Origin: Tabrizicola fusiformis
GTDB taxonomy: Bacteria; Pseudomonadota; Alphaproteobacteria; Rhodobacterales; Rhodobacteraceae
Direction: 5' to 3'
Length of the DNA stretch: 64,000 nucleotides
NCBI RefSeq assembly: GCF_013328815.1
Contig: NZ_JABUHN010000001.1
Location: 372,001-436,000 of the forward strand
This document shows positions 1-8,832 of the stretch, in pieces (position 1 is the first letter of the stretch; each line of letters begins with the position of its first letter). The translations under genes and the position numbers were made by a program. Under the pieces are notes generated by a model. It saw only the letters and a program-made list of their open reading frames with translations. It had not been told where the DNA came from and searched no databases.

Positions 1-764
1 CGAAGGACAGACAGCCTTATCTTCTGATCGCTCCCCAGTCGATCTTCTATTTGTATAGCACTCACAATTGATTTTCTAATCTCTATAAGCGCATCACTGC
101 GGCACTTCTCGATTAGGCTTCCAAACTTTGCAGCAGTTTGATGCCTAAACTCCAAGAGGCGAAGCCAACGCTCAAAATCTCTGTGATGGGTCGATGATTT
201 TGCAAGCTCATCTGGCTTCAAAAACGTAATTGATCCATCGGGGTCAAAAACAGATCCATAAGTTCGCTCATTCGCATACTTCCATTTCAGAGGCCACAGC
301 GTTAAGTCGAAAATTTGGGTGCCAATCCTATTCAAACTTTCATCCAATTCTCGACGCGCACGGTCCTCGTTTCGAGCAATCTTTTCGTCTTCGAAAATAT
401 CAGCCTGCATCTGCATGACTTCAAGTTGTTTCTCCTGAGCCTCACGCGCGAGCTTCAATTCGCTTCTAGTAAGCTCTAGCTCTTTCCGTTGCTCTCGAAG
501 CTCATGTCCCTGAATCCAAACTGTGATAATGATCCAAACAAACGCTAAGGCCCCGGCAAAGCCAGCGAGAGTATCACCCAATTCGTTCGGAGGTGAACTC
601 AAGAACCATGCCCAATTTGTTCGACACTCCAGAACATCTGACGCCAACAAAATGCAGTTCTTTCGCCAAGCCATGAAAGCGAAGCCAGCCAGAACTAAGG
701 CTGTAAGTGCGAACCCAACCTTAGTTGGCGTCAACCATCTCACGTTCTCGGCTTCCTCACTCAC
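1..764 (-). CDS. Partial two-helix membrane protein with coiled coil, AT-rich
   Basis: An open frame runs unbroken from a GTG at 764 down to base 1 and continues beyond the window, giving 254 visible codons. The protein has two hydrophobic helices (about residues 15-33 and 64-84) followed by a charged coiled coil (about 86-145). The pattern around helix 2 (LAG, LAFVW, then QGHELREQRKEL) resembles accessory membrane proteins sometimes annotated as putative phage-abortive-infection proteins; that likeness is inference. Its GTG overlaps the TGA of the upstream ATPase gene as GTGA, so translation is probably coupled. Composition is strikingly AT-rich (42% GC over bases 61-120) compared with neighbours, which suggests acquired DNA. 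The C-terminus and function are unknown. Confidence 0.75.
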   Translation of the reverse strand, partial: MSEEAENVRWLTPTKVGFALTALVLAGFAFMAWRKNCILLASDVLECRTNWAWFLSSPPNELGDTLAGFAGALAFVWIIITVWIQGHELREQRKELELTRSELKLAREAQEKQLEVMQMQADIFEDEKIARNEDRARRELDESLNRIGTQIFDLTLWPLKWKYANERTYGSVFDPDGSITFLKPDELAKSSTHHRDFERWLRLLEFRHQTAAKFGSLIEKCRSDALIEIRKSIVSAIQIEDRLGSDQKIRLSVL

Positions 765-2686
765 CCCCGCCCCTCCACATACCGCCGCTTCGCCTCTTCC
801 TGACGCCGGAAGTCCCGCACCATGCCCTCAATCGCCACCTCATCCGACTTGTCGGCATAGCGGAATTCGCTGTCGGCATAGCGGTTGATTTCCTGCACCA
901 CCATGTCCACCGAGATCGGCGTCATCAGCCCGCGGATCATTGCCAGCTTGTCATCATAAGGTTTGAACAGGAACAGGTCGGGGTTTTCCATCCACTCATC
1001 CGGCAATTCAAAGTCCATCGCCCGCACCTTCACCGCATCGGTGATGTTCTTGATGGCGCGCCCCGTAAACCGCTCATCCGCCTGCTGGATCGCCTTCAGA
1101 TAGGCGCCCAGCTTGGCGATGGTGTCCAATGGGCCGATCTCCGCCGCCACCTTGTCCCAGACCTTCACCAGCCCCGCCTCATGCGGGCGGGAGTGCCCCT
1201 CAAAACTCGCCGCAACGGCGCGTTTGATTTCCTGTGCCGCGTAAAGATCATGCTGGCCCAAGGGGATCGCATGGTTCTTGCCCAGAAGCATGGCGAGGAT
1301 GTCGATATAATCCTCGCGCGTCTGGGGCCCATCGACCAGAAACCGCGCCCCGGCCCGCTGGCGCAGCGCATCATCGACATTCTCGGGATAGTTGGAAAAC
1401 ATGCCAAATGTGCAATTGCCGCGCACCACGGTATTGGCCCCGGCAAAGGCGCCCATGAAGACCGCCGTCACCTCTTGCTGACCGGCCGAAGATTGCCGGT
1501 CACCGCGCTTGCCCGCCACCTGATCAATGTCGTCGATGGTGCCAAAGCCGATCACCGTGGGGTCCAGCACCGTGTCGATGAAGGCTTTGGCGTTCTGCCC
1601 CGATTTGCCCTGATAGCTGTCGATCTGGTCGATGGAAAAGTTCTGATAGCGGAACGGATAGCCCGCCACCTTGCAGTAATCATTGAGCAATCCTGCCATC
1701 ATCTGGATCAGCGTGGTCTTGCCCGTGCCCGGCTTGCCATCGCCCATGAAGGTGAAGATGAAGCCGCCCAATTCCGCAAAGGGGTTCAGGCGGCGCTCGA
1801 AATCATAGGCCATCAGCATCTTGGCCAGCCGCATGGATTGATATTTGGCGATGTGATTGCCGACGACCTCGGTCGGCTTCTTGAAGGCCATGGTGAGGGC
1901 GCCACCCTTCGCTGCCCGCGCCGGTTTGAAGCCGGCGATGGTCAGCCCGTCCGCCTCAACCCGCCATGACCCGTTGGTAAAGGCGCCCAGCCGTGCCGCC
2001 GTGGCCGCCCGCAGCGCCACCTTCTCCATCAGCGCCTCGCAAAAGGCGGCAATCACCGCGACAAGGCGGGTTTCGTCTTCGGCAAGTGCCGCGATGTCCT
2101 GATCCAGCTCCCACAGGGCGCCTTGCAGCGCGAGGGGGGCATTGTCGGTCAGCACCTCTTCAACCTCACCGATCTCGACCGTGGTGCTGCCCAGATGCGG
2201 GGCGAGCAGATAGGCGGTGGCGTTGGCGAAGGTATAGAGAACCGCCAACGCCTCGGCTGCCAGAAGTTCGGTGAATTCGGCGCGCTTGACCTCGGGCAGG
2301 CGGCCTTCGAGGTTGGCCTTCTTCAACTCCCCCAGACCCGACTGCGCGGCAAAGGTCTCCCCCAGCGCCAGTGCAATCGCCAGGCCCCGCCGCAGCGCGT
2401 TCAGCGCCGAAGATTGCAGCGGCGAGAGAAGGCCATCGCCCAGGCCCTCCACCCGCTCGACCAGCCGCACCCCGCCGGGCCGGGCGGTGGAGCGCGCCGC
2501 CATCCCCGGCACGGTCGAGCGGAACCGCGGCCGCGCGCCGATCCCGGGTGAGCGTTCCGGCGCTGCCACCTCAACCGCCTTGGCCAGCCGCGGCGCGTGG
2601 TCAAAGCCCTGCACCAGACCCAGTGCCGCCTCATACTGGCTGCGGATCGTCGCTTCGCGCAGTTCCATCGTGTCGCGTGTGGTCAT
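761..2686 (-). CDS. AAA+ ATPase of uncharacterised operon
   Basis: A 641-residue protein. The N-terminal 300 residues match nothing I recognise. The C-terminal half is a AAA+ module: Walker A GKPGTGKT at residues 317-324, Walker B ending IDDID at 384-388, a sensor-1-like SNYPEN at 431-436, and an arginine-finger-like RQRAGAR just after. It should hydrolyse ATP and remodel a partner, but the partner is unknown. It lies third in a minus-strand run of four genes and its stop overlaps the start of the membrane-protein gene by four bases, so the two products probably work together. A repeat hairpin of about 90 bases separates it from the gene upstream. The AAA+ assignment is firm; the role is not known. 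Confidence 0.85.
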   Translation of the reverse strand: MTTRDTMELREATIRSQYEAALGLVQGFDHAPRLAKAVEVAAPERSPGIGARPRFRSTVPGMAARSTARPGGVRLVERVEGLGDGLLSPLQSSALNALRRGLAIALALGETFAAQSGLGELKKANLEGRLPEVKRAEFTELLAAEALAVLYTFANATAYLLAPHLGSTTVEIGEVEEVLTDNAPLALQGALWELDQDIAALAEDETRLVAVIAAFCEALMEKVALRAATAARLGAFTNGSWRVEADGLTIAGFKPARAAKGGALTMAFKKPTEVVGNHIAKYQSMRLAKMLMAYDFERRLNPFAELGGFIFTFMGDGKPGTGKTTLIQMMAGLLNDYCKVAGYPFRYQNFSIDQIDSYQGKSGQNAKAFIDTVLDPTVIGFGTIDDIDQVAGKRGDRQSSAGQQEVTAVFMGAFAGANTVVRGNCTFGMFSNYPENVDDALRQRAGARFLVDGPQTREDYIDILAMLLGKNHAIPLGQHDLYAAQEIKRAVAASFEGHSRPHEAGLVKVWDKVAAEIGPLDTIAKLGAYLKAIQQADERFTGRAIKNITDAVKVRAMDFELPDEWMENPDLFLFKPYDDKLAMIRGLMTPISVDMVVQEINRYADSEFRYADKSDEVAIEGMVRDFRRQEEAKRRYVEGRG

Positions 2687-2723
2687 TGTGAACCTCCTGA
2701 AACCTGCGCCCCGGTCTGGCCTG

Positions 2724-2815
2724 CGCCTCCGGCGGGGATATTTGCGCCAAGATGAAATCCGCCTTGCTTTTCATCTTGGCAGAAATATCCCGGGGGTTCG
2801 GGGGCAGGGCCCCCG
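2724..2815. repeat. Intergenic inverted repeat, GGGATATTT family, copy 1
   Basis: Two arms at 2734-2757 and 2768-2791 are nearly perfect reverse complements. Each contains the core GGGATATTT and a CCAAGATGAAA segment, and a GC-rich GGGGGCAGGGCCCCC tail follows. Related copies lie at 6503-6600 and 19506-19590. In RNA this would fold into a long hairpin between two co-directional genes, so it may attenuate transcription or protect the upstream message. Confidence 0.75.
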
Positions 2816-2848
2816 GCGACGGCGGGAATGGTGTGCCGCCCGGTCATT

Positions 2849-3976
2849 CTACACCGCCGGAAGGATGCGGCCGCCGGCGCCGACGACGAACTTGCGCAGG
2901 TCGCGCAATCCGGGGGCGTTCAGGTCGGTCATCGCCTGAAACGGGCGTTCGGGCAGTATGACCATGCGTTCGGTGCGGCTGGTGCCGGTGTCGATGCCGG
3001 TCAGCGGGTCCAGCTTCCAGATCTGGCGATTGGCGGTCGAGAACCAGCCGTCCTTCACCTCTTCCTCGCGGTCCGAGATCAGGTCTTCCACGGTCCAGAC
3101 CAATGCCCAGTCGTCGCCGTCAGGGGCGGCGGCATTGGTCAGAACGGTCGAGATCGGGCCGGATTGCAGCGTGAAATCATGGCTATACATCGGGCCAAGC
3201 GTCAGGCGGCGCAGGCGTTTGGGGTGCAGCGCCTCAAAATCCTTGTCGAAACCCTGCGCGATGGTCAAGAGTTTCAGCCCGGTCAACGACTGCGCCACCA
3301 GACCCTGACTGACCAGCGGCCAGCGGCGGTCGTCATTGGGCAGGGGCTTCTTGCCGGAATCCTCGACATTCAGCAGATAGACCACCGGCAGGTTGGCTTG
3401 GGTATCATAGACCGCCCAATGCACCAGAAAATGGCGGCGGGGGCCGCGATCTTCGATCCACTGTGCATCAGGGTCGTTGCGGGTCAGGAACAGGCCGCCC
3501 GCCGCCAGCGCCTCATAATAGAGTCGCTGTGACAGGGCGAATTGCAGCGCGGTGGGCACGGTCAGGTCGCGGACGATCTGGCGCACCATGCGGTCTTTCA
3601 GCTCGGTTTCCGAGGCCATGCCCTGCAGGTGCTTGCCCGCCTGCGCGGCATCGACGGCCATCACCATCAGTTCCTGCGCCACCGGAAAGCCACTTTCGTG
3701 CCGGTCAAAGGTCAGGCGCGGGGCGCCTTCGGCCAGGCCGGTCATCAGATACTTGTGGCTGAGGGCGCGGAAACTCGCCGTCAGGGAGGCAAGATAGCGG
3801 CCCAGAATTCGCGCCTCGGTCCGGGTCAGCTTCCCTTCGGCCTCAACCTCGCCTGCGACCCGCGCCAGATGGCCGGTGATCCGGTCGAACTTTGCAAAAT
3901 AGCGCCGGGCGATGGCGGTGTCGTAAAGCTCGGCATGGTCGTTGACGAGGGTTTCCTTGATCGAGGGATCAGGCAT
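2849..3976 (-). CDS. Conserved-looking protein of unknown function
   Basis: A 375-residue soluble-looking protein with no signal peptide or membrane helix and no motif I recognise. The first 130 residues look helical and charged; the remainder looks like a mixed alpha/beta fold rich in tryptophan and aromatic residues. It starts 49 bases after the coiled-coil gene ends and is followed on the same strand by the AAA+ ATPase, so it is probably the second gene of that operon. Codon use and GC match the genome average, unlike the AT-rich fourth gene. It may be an adaptor or substrate of the ATPase, but that is only inferred from position. Confidence 0.7.
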   Translation of the reverse strand: MPDPSIKETLVNDHAELYDTAIARRYFAKFDRITGHLARVAGEVEAEGKLTRTEARILGRYLASLTASFRALSHKYLMTGLAEGAPRLTFDRHESGFPVAQELMVMAVDAAQAGKHLQGMASETELKDRMVRQIVRDLTVPTALQFALSQRLYYEALAAGGLFLTRNDPDAQWIEDRGPRRHFLVHWAVYDTQANLPVVYLLNVEDSGKKPLPNDDRRWPLVSQGLVAQSLTGLKLLTIAQGFDKDFEALHPKRLRRLTLGPMYSHDFTLQSGPISTVLTNAAAPDGDDWALVWTVEDLISDREEEVKDGWFSTANRQIWKLDPLTGIDTGTSRTERMVILPERPFQAMTDLNAPGLRDLRKFVVGAGGRILPAV

Positions 3977-4024
3977 CGGCTTCCACCTGTTGGGGGCGGG
4001 ACCGCCGAAGCGGCCCCGGTCGGC

Positions 4025-5098
4025 TTACTCACCGTAAGCGTTCTTGTCGTGCTTCTCGACAATCGCCGCGAAGCGACGGGCAAAGCGTTCATCCGCCTTG
4101 GCCTTCTGCTCCAGAATCTGGCGGGCAAAGACCATGTGGCCTTCGTGGGCTTCCAGCATGTCGGCCATCTTGTCATTCGTCGCGGCACCGATGGCGGCCA
4201 TGGCGGCTTGCGCCTCTTGATCCGTCTTCACGCCGATTTCGTTGATGCGGTGGGCAACGTCCTGCTGCTGTGCGGTTTTCAAGCTGCTGGTCAGCGCGTC
4301 ATAGAGAACCACGCGCTGCTTGGTATCGGTTTGCAGCTTGTTGATCAGCACCAGTTGGGTGGCCGCCTGATTGGTCAGGCTGTCCACCCAGGTCTTGCCC
4401 TTCTCGATATAGCGTTCCAGCGTCTGGCTTTTGGCCAGTTGCACCTGTTCGTCCTGCACCAGCGCGTTGTATTTCGCGTTCAGTTCGGCAAGGTCGGTTT
4501 CCAGCTTGGTCCGCGCGGCGGCATCCATCTCGACCGAAATCTTGTTTTCCAGCTCGATGATCTTGGGGTCCATCGCGGCAATTTCGGCCCGAACCGCCTC
4601 AAGCGCTGCGACCGTGGTTTCCCGCTGGATCAGCGTGTCGCCCAGATTGGCCTCGACCTTGGCCTTCTGGACATTCAGCAGGTCAAGCTGGCCCTGCAAG
4701 AGCCGCACGATCACGTCGGATTTGCTGATCAAGTCCTGCAACTTGTCGTCGATGCTGGCCGTGCGCAGCCGTTCCTGCCGCAGCGATTCCGATTTCGCGC
4801 CCGAGAAGATGCCAACAAAGCTCTCCCAGCCGGTCTTCGAGCGCATCTCGTCGAAATCCTTCGAGAAACCCGCCGTCACATCGTCCAGCCCCATGATCAG
4901 CTCGGCGATATTGGCGTTCATCACGTCGGTATGCTTGCGCACATCGTCCAGCGTGGCGTTTTCCACGTCGATCGCGGCCTCACCGGCCTCGATCTTGGCG
5001 CGGCCGGCTTCGATCCGCGCCGTCACCTCGGAAATCTTGGCCTGTGCGGCGGCAACCTGCTTCTGGCTTTCCTGAATCTGAGCGTCGAAATCGGCCAT
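4025..5098 (-). CDS. Long coiled-coil protein, TelA-like in general pattern
   Basis: A 357-residue protein, almost entirely helical. Heptad-rich stretches run from residue 5 to about 55 and from about 110 to 300, with no signal peptide or membrane helix. The start at 5098 is preceded by GGGAGGG, a strong ribosome site; an upstream open extension lies antisense to the peptidase gene and is rejected. The helical layout is reminiscent of toxic-anion-resistance (TelA) or PspA-type proteins, but I see no diagnostic motif. It is the first gene of the four-gene operon with the AAA+ ATPase, and diverges from the M20 peptidase 114 bases away. It may form a scaffold or filament that the ATPase acts on. 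Confidence 0.75.
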   Translation of the reverse strand: MADFDAQIQESQKQVAAAQAKISEVTARIEAGRAKIEAGEAAIDVENATLDDVRKHTDVMNANIAELIMGLDDVTAGFSKDFDEMRSKTGWESFVGIFSGAKSESLRQERLRTASIDDKLQDLISKSDVIVRLLQGQLDLLNVQKAKVEANLGDTLIQRETTVAALEAVRAEIAAMDPKIIELENKISVEMDAAARTKLETDLAELNAKYNALVQDEQVQLAKSQTLERYIEKGKTWVDSLTNQAATQLVLINKLQTDTKQRVVLYDALTSSLKTAQQQDVAHRINEIGVKTDQEAQAAMAAIGAATNDKMADMLEAHEGHMVFARQILEQKAKADERFARRFAAIVEKHDKNAYGE

Positions 5099-5212
5099 CG
5101 GGCCCTCCCTTGCAATGACAACCAGCATATGGGGATGTTGCGACTGTTTACATCCCGCATCACAGGAAAATCGGATTGCCCCGCAGGGGTGTTGCGCGGC
5201 ACTCTGTTCCCC

Positions 5213-6484
5213 ATGAACGATGCCGATATCCTTGCCCAAGTCATGGCCCGCCGCCAAGACCTTATCGGTCTGACGCAGGATCTGATCCGCATTCCGACGC
5301 TGAATCCGCCGGGGCGGAACTATCGGGCGATCTGCGACTATCTCGCGGCGCGGCTGATGGCGCAGGGTTGGGCGGTGGAACTCTTGCGCGCGACTGGCAG
5401 CCCCGGCGACAGCGACGCCTTCCCCCGCTGGAACATGGTCGCGCGGTATGAGGGCGGGCCGGGGCCTTGTGTGCATTTCAACAGCCACCATGATGTGGTC
5501 GAGGTCGGCCACGGCTGGACGCGCGACCCGTTCGGCGGTGAACTGGACGGAGACCGCATCTATGGCCGCGGCGCCTGCGACATGAAGGGCGGGCTGGCGG
5601 CAAGCGTGATTGCCGCCGAGGCGTTTCTGGCCGCCCGCCCCGGCTTTCGCGGCGCCATCGAGATTTCGGCGACGGCGGATGAGGAAACCGGTGGCTACGG
5701 CGGCGTGGCCTGGCTGGCAGAGCGGGGCTATTTCAGCCCGGCCAAGGTGCAGCATGTCATCATCCCCGAACCTTTGCACAAGGACCGCATCTGTCTGGGC
5801 CATCGCGGCGTCTGGTGGGCCGAGGTGGAAACCCATGGCCGCATCGCCCATGGCTCGATGCCGTTTCTGGGCGACAGCGCGATCCGCCACATGGGCGCGG
5901 TGCTGGAAGAGATCGAGGACCGGCTTTACCCGCTTCTCGCCACCAAACGCACCGAAATGCCGGTGGTGCCCGAAGGGGCGCGGCAATCGACGCTGAACAT
6001 CAATTCGATCCACGGGGGCGAGGCCGAGCCTGCGCCGGGGTCCACCGCCTTGCCCGCGCCCTGCGTGGCCGACCGCTGCCGCATCGTGATCGACCGGCGC
6101 TTTCTGATCGAAGAAGACCTCGCACAGGTGAAGGCCGAGGTTTCCGACGTGCTGGAGCGGGTGAAATCCCGCCGCCCCGGCTTCAGCTATGACATCCGCA
6201 CCCTGTTCGAGGTGCAGCCAACCATGGCCAGCCGCGAGGCCCCGGTGGTGAAAAGCACTGCCGCCGCGATTGAGGCCGTACTGGGCCGGATGGCGGATTA
6301 TGTCGTCTCGCCCGGCACCTATGACCAGAAGCACATCGACCGCATCGGGCGGCTGTCGAATTGCATCGCCTATGGGCCGGGCCTCTTGCATCTGGCGCAT
6401 CAGCCGGATGAATGGGTGGGCGTGCAGGATATGATGGACAGCGCCAAGGTCATGGCGCTGGTGCTGGCGGATCTGTTGCAATAG
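5213..6484 (+). CDS. M20-family metallopeptidase (ArgE/DapE type)
   Basis: A 423-residue zinc amidohydrolase of the acetylornithine deacetylase / succinyl-diaminopimelate desuccinylase family. The metal and catalytic motifs are visible: an HHD cluster (NSHHDVVEV), GRGACDMKGG, and ADEETGG. The substrate cannot be read from the sequence. The frame is open far upstream, but the ATG at 5213 begins the recognisable N-terminus (MNDADILAQ). The gene diverges from the coiled-coil operon and converges on panC; a repeat hairpin lies just after its stop. It could be an N-acyl-amino-acid deacylase rather than ArgE itself. Confidence 0.85.
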   Translation: MNDADILAQVMARRQDLIGLTQDLIRIPTLNPPGRNYRAICDYLAARLMAQGWAVELLRATGSPGDSDAFPRWNMVARYEGGPGPCVHFNSHHDVVEVGHGWTRDPFGGELDGDRIYGRGACDMKGGLAASVIAAEAFLAARPGFRGAIEISATADEETGGYGGVAWLAERGYFSPAKVQHVIIPEPLHKDRICLGHRGVWWAEVETHGRIAHGSMPFLGDSAIRHMGAVLEEIEDRLYPLLATKRTEMPVVPEGARQSTLNINSIHGGEAEPAPGSTALPAPCVADRCRIVIDRRFLIEEDLAQVKAEVSDVLERVKSRRPGFSYDIRTLFEVQPTMASREAPVVKSTAAAIEAVLGRMADYVVSPGTYDQKHIDRIGRLSNCIAYGPGLLHLAHQPDEWVGVQDMMDSAKVMALVLADLLQ

Positions 6485-6502
6485 GGGCGCTGCCCCTCGT
6501 CG

Positions 6503-6600
6503 CCTGCGGCGCCTCACCCCGGGATATTTTCAGAGAGAGGATGAACCCGCCGTTCAATATCCGCTCTCCTCAAATATCCCGGGGTCCGGCGCAGCGCCCC
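6503..6600. repeat. Intergenic inverted repeat, GGGATATTT family, copy 2
   Basis: Arms at about 6517-6546 and 6552-6584 both carry the GGGATATTT core and pair imperfectly. GC-rich flanks (CCCCGGG, CCCCGGGG) resemble copy 1. It sits between the convergent M20 and panC genes, where a bidirectional terminator would be useful. Confidence 0.65.
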
Positions 6601-6612
6601 GGGGCTGCGGGC

Positions 6613-7452
6613 CTAAACCGGAATGTTGTCGATCAGCCGCACCCCGTCCAGCCAGGCGGCGGCCAACATCCGGCGCGGGCGGCGTGGGTCGTCCGAGGGC
6701 ATCAGGGTTTCGGCATCGCGCAGCTCGATATATTCCACCCGCTCAAACCCCGCCGCGCGCAGTTTTTCCGCCGCTTCGCGGATGGCCATGCGGTCGGACT
6801 GTCCGGCGCGGATTTCCTCGGCGGCCACTGTCACTGCGGCATACAGCACCCCGGCCACCGCACGGCCTTCCGGCGTCAGCCGCACGTTGCGCGAGGACAT
6901 CGCCAGACCGTCCGCCTCGCGGATGGTTTCGCAGCCCACCACCTCGACCGGAAGGTTCAGGTCGCGCACCAGCCGCAGCACGACCTGCAACTGCTGCCAG
7001 TCCTTCTGGCCGAAATAGCCGCGATCCGCTTCGGTCATGCCGAAGAGTTTGGTCACCACCGTTGCCACGCCGTCGAAATGGCCGGGCCGCATCCGGCCTT
7101 CCAGCGGTTCTGACACCCCGCCCACCGAAACCGTGGTGATGAAGCCATCCGGGTAGACCTCTTCCACACCCGGCGCAAAGACCACATCCACCGGCACGCC
7201 GGACAGCAGCACCGCGTCAGCTTCCAGTGTGCGGGGGTATTTCTTCAGGTCGTCGGGGTTGTTGAACTGCTTGGGGTTGACGAAGATCGTGGTGATCACC
7301 CGGTCACATTCCGCCCGCGCCCGGCGGGCCAGCGACAGGTGGCCTTCGTGCAGGGCGCCCATGGTGGGCACCACGCCGATCTTTTGCCCCGCCGCCCGCC
7401 ACGCCCGCACCTTTGAACGCAGGTCTGCGACGGTCTGGATGATCTCGGTCAT
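6613..7452 (-). CDS. panC: Pantoate--beta-alanine ligase
   Basis: A 279-residue enzyme that joins pantoate and beta-alanine with ATP to give pantothenate, the last step of vitamin B5 synthesis. The nucleotidyltransferase signature [10 protein letters not shown] lies at about residues 29-38, and the KMSKS-like MSSRN at about 185. The length is usual for the family. Its ATG overlaps the TGA of panB (ATGA, 7449-7452), so the two enzymes of the pathway are made from one message. Confidence 0.95.
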   Translation of the reverse strand: MTEIIQTVADLRSKVRAWRAAGQKIGVVPTMGALHEGHLSLARRARAECDRVITTIFVNPKQFNNPDDLKKYPRTLEADAVLLSGVPVDVVFAPGVEEVYPDGFITTVSVGGVSEPLEGRMRPGHFDGVATVVTKLFGMTEADRGYFGQKDWQQLQVVLRLVRDLNLPVEVVGCETIREADGLAMSSRNVRLTPEGRAVAGVLYAAVTVAAEEIRAGQSDRMAIREAAEKLRAAGFERVEYIELRDAETLMPSDDPRRPRRMLAAAWLDGVRLIDNIPV

Positions 7453-8285
7453 TTCGGGCCTTTCGCGGGAAGGGTGTCGGGGAAGGAATGCTCTTCGCCC
7501 GGGAACTGCCGCCCGCGCACCTCGGCGGCGTAGGCGGCGATGGCCTCATCGGCGGTGCGGCCCAACTCGGCATAGCGTTTCACGAATTTCGGGCGGAAGT
7601 CGGTGAAAAGGCCCAGCATGTCATCGACCACCAGAACCTGACCGTCGCACTGCACGCCGGCGCCGATGCCGATGGTGGGGATGGTCAGGCTTTGGGTGAT
7701 CCGCGCGGCCAGCCCCATGGGCACCTTTTCCAGAACCACGGCAAAGGCCCCGGCCGACTCGACCGCGCGGGCGTCTTCCATCACGCTGTCGGCCTCACCC
7801 TCGCGGCCCACAACCTTGTAGCCGCCCAGCGTGTTCACCGCCTGCGGGGTCAGGCCGATATGCGCCATCACCGGCACGCCGCGGCGGGTCAGGAAAGCAA
7901 TCGTCTCGGCCATATGCGCGCCGCCCTCCAGCTTGACGGCAGGGGCGCCGGTTTCGGCCATCAGCCGGGCGGCGTTGCGATAGGCTTGCTGCGGGCTTTC
8001 CTCATAGCTGCCGAAGGGCATGTCGATCACCGCCATGGCGCGTGTAAGACCTTTGACCACCGAGCGGCCGTGCAGGATCATCATCTCCATCGTCACGCCC
8101 AGCGTGCTGGGCATTCCGTGCAGCACCATGCCGACGGAATCGCCCACAAGGGCGATGTCGCAATGCGGGTCCACCAGCCGGGCGCCGGGCGTGGTATAGG
8201 CGGTCAGCACCACCAGCGGGGCGGTCCCCTTGCGGGCGCGGATCTCCGGCGGCAGGACCGAGCGGTGGGGGGATGTGGCACTCAT
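7449..8285 (-). CDS. panB: 3-methyl-2-oxobutanoate hydroxymethyltransferase
   Basis: A 278-residue enzyme that transfers a hydroxymethyl group from methylene-tetrahydrofolate to ketoisovalerate, making ketopantoate. Visible motifs include [13 protein letters not shown], the metal-binding [12 protein letters not shown], and GIGAG near the end. I chose the ATG at 8285, which gives the usual family N-terminus; the open frame extends 56 residues further but that part looks non-coding. It is upstream of and overlaps panC. The cupin gene diverges from it. Confidence 0.93.
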   Translation of the reverse strand: MSATSPHRSVLPPEIRARKGTAPLVVLTAYTTPGARLVDPHCDIALVGDSVGMVLHGMPSTLGVTMEMMILHGRSVVKGLTRAMAVIDMPFGSYEESPQQAYRNAARLMAETGAPAVKLEGGAHMAETIAFLTRRGVPVMAHIGLTPQAVNTLGGYKVVGREGEADSVMEDARAVESAGAFAVVLEKVPMGLAARITQSLTIPTIGIGAGVQCDGQVLVVDDMLGLFTDFRPKFVKRYAELGRTADEAIAAYAAEVRGRQFPGEEHSFPDTLPAKGPK

Positions 8286-8439
8286 CGCGGGGGCTCCGCC
8301 TGCAGTTTCAACCTGCCCGATATAAGGGCACAGCCCCGGCGGCTGTGCAAGAATATTGCGCTGCGCTGCGGCGTTCGGGCGGGGCTTGACCCGGGCCGGG
8401 GCGCGGTGCCCAATCGGCCGGTCCAGACAGGAGAAACAT

Positions 8440-8772
8440 ATGGCCTTGATCAAGCGCGTCAGCCGCGATGGTATTCCCCCCGAAATCAGCCGCCCCCGGA
8501 CGGTGCTGGCGGGCGATCCGGTGCATACGACCTGGAATCAGGAAGAGCGCGGCACCCTCTATTGCGGCATGTGGCAATCCACCCCCGGGAAATGGGCAGT
8601 GACCTATTCGGAATGGGAATATGTCTATATCCACGAGGGCCATTCAGTGCTGACCGGCGCGAACGGCAGCGTGACCCATCTCAAGGCGGGCGACAGCTTC
8701 ATCATCCGCCCGGGGTTCACGGGCACATGGGAGGTGCTGGAGACCACCCTCAAGGATTATGTGATCCTGTGA
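8440..8772 (+). CDS. Small cupin-domain protein (DUF861-like)
   Basis: A 110-residue single-domain cupin. The residues [16 protein letters not shown] and [16 protein letters not shown] correspond to the two conserved cupin motifs of the DUF861 (cupin_3) type found in ureidoglycine aminohydrolase-like and EutQ-like proteins. The start at 8440 follows ACAGGAG at good spacing; a longer frame upstream is not needed. It diverges from panB, but I see no functional link. The substrate is unknown. Confidence 0.8.
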   Translation: MALIKRVSRDGIPPEISRPRTVLAGDPVHTTWNQEERGTLYCGMWQSTPGKWAVTYSEWEYVYIHEGHSVLTGANGSVTHLKAGDSFIIRPGFTGTWEVLETTLKDYVIL

Positions 8773-8790
8773 CGGACCCATCCTGAAAAG

Positions 8791-8814
8791 CGGCGGAGCG
8801 TTTACGCTCCGCCG
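8791..8814. terminator. Hairpin between convergent genes
   Basis: A perfect 10-base stem (CGGCGGAGCG with CGCTCCGCCG) and TTTA loop lies between the cupin gene and the convergent L,D-transpeptidase gene. It has no strong T-tract, so it is a probable but not certain terminator. Confidence 0.6.
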
Positions 8815-8832
8815 CCCGCCTTGGTGGAAAAC

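Noticed and set aside
3542-5212. A long plus-strand open frame running into the M20 peptidase gene
   Set aside because: It is antisense to the coiled-coil and unknown genes, has low-complexity His/Gln/Gly-rich content, and the peptidase has a clear start at 5213.
5099-6517. A long minus-strand extension upstream of the coiled-coil gene
   Set aside because: It is antisense to the M20 gene, and a strong ribosome site marks the true start at 5098.
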